37,002 bases of DNA. Origin: Methylobacterium aquaticum. GTDB lineage: Bacteria > Pseudomonadota > Alphaproteobacteria > Rhizobiales > Beijerinckiaceae. Both the position numbers and the translations under genes were made by a program. Under the pieces are notes generated by a model. That model made no database searches and was not told the DNA's origin. It was given only the letters and a program-made list of their open reading frames with translations. Position 1 is the first letter of the stretch; each line of letters opens with the position of its first letter. The stretch covers positions 1-37,002 of the forward strand of contig NZ_LABX01000130.1 of the NCBI RefSeq assembly GCF_001043915.1, in the 5' to 3' direction. Shown here piece by piece: positions 34,753 through 37,002 of this stretch.

Positions 34753-35670
34753 TCAGAACAGCGAGCGGAGGATGTCGCGCCAGGCACGGCGGGCGGCGCG
34801 GCGCAATTCGGCGGTGATCCAGTCGATCAGGCCGGGCTCGCGGCGGCTGCGCGGGCCGCCGGCATATTCGTCACGTCGCGGCTCGGGCAGCGTCATGATG
34901 CGGCGGCGGATGGAAGCCGGCAGGTCCGGGAAGGCGACGATGCCGCCGATCGCCGCCAGCTGGTCGAGGGAGATCGCCTCCCAGGTGTCGCCCGGGGCGG
35001 CGTTGCGGGCGAGGTAGACCCCCGCCTCGCCCCGGTTGGGGTCATAGACCGCCTTGAACACCCGGGTCGGGATCAGCACCCGGCCGCGCAGCGATTGCAC
35101 GTTCGCGCCCTCGAACAGCGGCCCGGTGACGACGAACAGGTCGCCGCGCTCGATCGCCAGCGCCCGCACGCTGCTCTCGATTCCGGCCCAGAGCCGCCGG
35201 TTGAGGTCCGGGTCCTGCGGCACGATGTTGGCGAGGCTGAAGGATTCGGCTTGCGCGCTCGGGCTCGGCATGTCGCCCGAGGGGGCCATGTGGCCCCGGT
35301 CCCAGCCGCTGCCGGCGTAATCCGAGAGGTCGGCGCGCGCCGCGTCCGGCAATTGGCTTTCCTCGTGGAAGGCATCGACCCGGTCGATCCGGCGGGCGGC
35401 CTCGACCCGTGCGGCGGTGAGGTGCTCGGCGGCGTAGAGCGGCGTGCGCGACAAACCCGAATGGAGGACTGCGAAACCCTGGTAGCACAGAAGGGTGGTG
35501 TCGGCGGCGAGCCGCGGGTTGGTGAGCGTCGGGAGCGTGCCGCCCGCGACATGCTCCGGGCAGCTCCGCGCCAGCGCCGGGGCCGTCGCGACCACCAGGA
35601 CCGGCAGGACCAGCCGGAGGGCGCTGCCGGCCGGCCACGGCAAAGGGCGGAAAGTGCCGGTGCCGATCAC
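34753..35670 (-). CDS. secreted DNA/RNA non-specific endonuclease (NUC1 family)
   Basis: A 305-residue nuclease of the beta-beta-alpha-metal type. A signal peptide spans about residues 15-35 (LVLPVLVVATAPALA). The catalytic DRGHM motif is at 124-128 with general base H127, and the metal-binding Asn is N148 in SLANIVPQ. It should degrade DNA and RNA in the periplasm or outside the cell. Residues 270-305 form an Arg-rich amphipathic tail (ELRRAARRAWRDILRSLF) not usual for the family core. The GTG start overlaps the stop of the small exported protein before it by four bases, so translation is coupled. No immunity-like gene is recognised beyond that small protein. Confidence 0.88.
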   Translation of the reverse strand: MIGTGTFRPLPWPAGSALRLVLPVLVVATAPALARSCPEHVAGGTLPTLTNPRLAADTTLLCYQGFAVLHSGLSRTPLYAAEHLTAARVEAARRIDRVDAFHEESQLPDAARADLSDYAGSGWDRGHMAPSGDMPSPSAQAESFSLANIVPQDPDLNRRLWAGIESSVRALAIERGDLFVVTGPLFEGANVQSLRGRVLIPTRVFKAVYDPNRGEAGVYLARNAAPGDTWEAISLDQLAAIGGIVAFPDLPASIRRRIMTLPEPRRDEYAGGPRSRREPGLIDWITAELRRAARRAWRDILRSLF

Positions 35671-35927
35671 GCGCAGATCCGGACCCGCCGCGGGCCCTCG
35701 GGCGTCGGCCGCACGCGCCAGGTGCAGACCGGGATCCGGCGCCGGGAGAGGGTGTCGCAGGTGCGGTCTGAGGGTGTGCAGCGGGGGAGATGCGGCAGCC
35801 AGGCGGGATCGAGCGCGGGGTAGAGCGGCACCGCCCGGGCCTCTCCCGGCAAGAGGCCCGGCAAGAGGCCCGGCGCCGCCAGCAGGAGCCCGAGGACGAG
35901 CCCGCGCGCCGGTATCGACCGTCCCAT
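35667..35927 (-). CDS. small exported protein coupled to the endonuclease
   Basis: An 86-residue protein. The ATG at 35927 has GGAGG at 7-base spacing and starts MGRSIPARG followed by a Leu/Gly/Pro signal peptide (about 10-32, ending GEARA). The mature part is about 54 residues with four Cys (RCTPSDRTCDTL, VCTWRV, RICA), likely two disulfides. Its stop overlaps the endonuclease GTG by four bases. Unknown family; the coupling suggests it works with the nuclease, perhaps as a partner or inhibitor, but that is inference. Confidence 0.65.
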   Translation of the reverse strand: MGRSIPARGLVLGLLLAAPGLLPGLLPGEARAVPLYPALDPAWLPHLPRCTPSDRTCDTLSRRRIPVCTWRVRPTPEGPRRVRICA

Positions 35928-36195
35928 CTGACCTCCGTGCGGGATGTGTCTTGGCGCCATCGCGCTATGTCCGCACCTTCTAACGCATCCCCGCGCAGCT
36001 GTCGCCTCGCGGCCGGAATCCGCCGTGAATTCAGGATGTTCTTCCGAGTTGTTACATCGCGCACATCCGCAACCGCCACGTGAGCGTACCGCCGATGGCG
36101 CGATCGGCCGCTTGCGGTATAACGGCCGCCATCTGCGAGGATCCCCGGCGTGAAGCCGAGCGGGATCCGCCCTCGAAGCGAGCGAGTGTCACGAC

Positions 36196-37002
36196 GTGTC
36201 CGATCTGGTCCTTCCCCTCCTCGACCGCGTCCGCGAGCCTGCGGACCTGCGCCAGCTGCCCGAGAGCGATCTGGCCCAGCTCGCCGCGGAGCTGCGCGCC
36301 GAGACCATCGACGCGGTCTCGGTCACCGGCGGCCATCTCGGCGCCGGCCTCGGCGTCATCGAGCTCACCGTCGCCCTGCACTACGTCTTCAACACCCCCG
36401 ACGACCGCCTGATCTGGGATGTCGGCCACCAGGCCTATCCCCACAAGATCCTCACCGGCCGCCGCGACCGCATCCGCACCCTGCGCCAGGGCGGCGGCCT
36501 GTCGGGCTTCACCAAGCGCGCCGAGAGCCCCTACGATCCCTTCGGCGCGGCGCATTCCTCGACCTCGATCTCCGCCGGCCTCGGCATGGCGATCGGCCGC
36601 GACCTCTCGGACGCCGCGGCCCGCGCCCGCGGCGAGACCCCGCCGCGCCGCAACGTCGTGGCGGTGATCGGCGACGGCTCGATCTCGGCCGGCATGGCCT
36701 ACGAGGCGATGAACAATGCCGGGGCGCTGAAGTCGCGCCTGATCGTCATTCTCAACGACAACGACATGTCGATCGCCCCGCCGGTCGGCGCGATGTCGTC
36801 CTACCTCGCCCGCCTCGTCTCGGGCGACACCTACCGCTCGTTGCGCGACACCGCCAGGCAGTTCGGCCGCCTGCTGCCGAAGGCGCTCTACGACACCGCC
36901 GCCCGGGCGGAGGAATATGCCCGCGGCATCCTGGCCGGCGGCGGCACGATGTTCGAGGAACTCGGCTTCCACTACGTGGGCCCGATCGACGGCCACAACC
37001 TC
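36196..37002 (+). CDS. dxs: 1-deoxy-D-xylulose-5-phosphate synthase (5' part, cut by window end)
   Basis: The first 269 codons of DXS, which condenses pyruvate and glyceraldehyde-3-phosphate with thiamine diphosphate in the first step of the MEP isoprenoid pathway. The start is a GTG reading [11 protein letters not shown]. Conserved blocks are [20 protein letters not shown] (substrate/ThDP-binding His), [35 protein letters not shown], the ThDP motif [18 protein letters not shown] with its [12 protein letters not shown] continuation, and GPIDGHNL at the window end. A TATAAC at 36118-36123 might be a -10 element; no good -35 accompanies it. DXS supplies precursors for the carotenoids and hopanoids expected in this organism, but it is not physically linked to the carotenoid genes here. 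Confidence 0.95.
   Translation, partial: MSDLVLPLLDRVREPADLRQLPESDLAQLAAELRAETIDAVSVTGGHLGAGLGVIELTVALHYVFNTPDDRLIWDVGHQAYPHKILTGRRDRIRTLRQGGGLSGFTKRAESPYDPFGAAHSSTSISAGLGMAIGRDLSDAAARARGETPPRRNVVAVIGDGSISAGMAYEAMNNAGALKSRLIVILNDNDMSIAPPVGAMSSYLARLVSGDTYRSLRDTARQFGRLLPKALYDTAARAEEYARGILAGGGTMFEELGFHYVGPIDGHNL

Overview
The window is very GC-rich chromosomal DNA of an alphaproteobacterium, most likely a member of the Methylobacteriaceae (Methylobacterium/Methylorubrum-like). This rests on recognised families only: a MucR/Ros-type regulator, a capsule locus laid out like the rhizobial rkp-1 region, a carotenoid desaturase/acyltransferase/glycosyltransferase cluster of the C30 type, and the 5' part of dxs. 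No database search was possible, so the genus is an inference.

Layout. 1-5.4 kb: a small secreted Pro-rich protein (minus), then a translationally coupled carotenoid-tailoring trio (CrtN/CrtI-family oxidoreductase, PlsC-like acyltransferase, membrane GT2 glycosyltransferase) and an amidase. 5.6-6.7 kb (minus): a MucR-like regulator that has lost its zinc ligands, a 48-residue membrane protein and a secreted LprI-like protein, tightly packed. 7.2-8.05 kb: tRNA-Gln(CTG) with its terminator, a 68-residue protein and two identical tRNA-Val(GAC) genes. 8.2-11.3 kb: an intact type I-E cas3 followed directly by a four-repeat type I-E CRISPR array, with no Cascade or adaptation genes. 11.4-15.5 kb: a large two-domain GT2 glycosyltransferase, UDP-glucose 6-dehydrogenase and a stand-alone Lrp/AsnC ligand-binding domain.

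15.8-32.5 kb is a capsule (K-antigen) region. It holds a 2493-residue type I PKS/FAS (RkpA-like), a PLP-dependent alpha-oxoamine synthase (RkpG-like), a formyltransferase-fold protein, a short-chain dehydrogenase (RkpH-like), KpsC and KpsS Kdo-transferase homologues, and a KpsD/Wza-like outer-membrane export lipoprotein. My reading is that the PKS makes an acyl chain, the oxoamine synthase joins it to an amino acid, the SDR reduces the ketone and the formyltransferase may modify an amine. The resulting lipid would feed the KpsS/KpsC glycolipid-linker pathway and export. UDP-glucose dehydrogenase would supply UDP-glucuronate. An AT-rich orphan ORF sits between kpsC and kpsS and looks foreign.

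32.6-37 kb is core-genome-like: EttA-type ABC-F ATPase, a small hypothetical protein, a secreted DNA/RNA non-specific endonuclease coupled to a small exported protein, and the N-terminal 269 codons of dxs, cut by the window end. Very long antisense ORFs run through most genes; they are by-products of the base composition and were not annotated.
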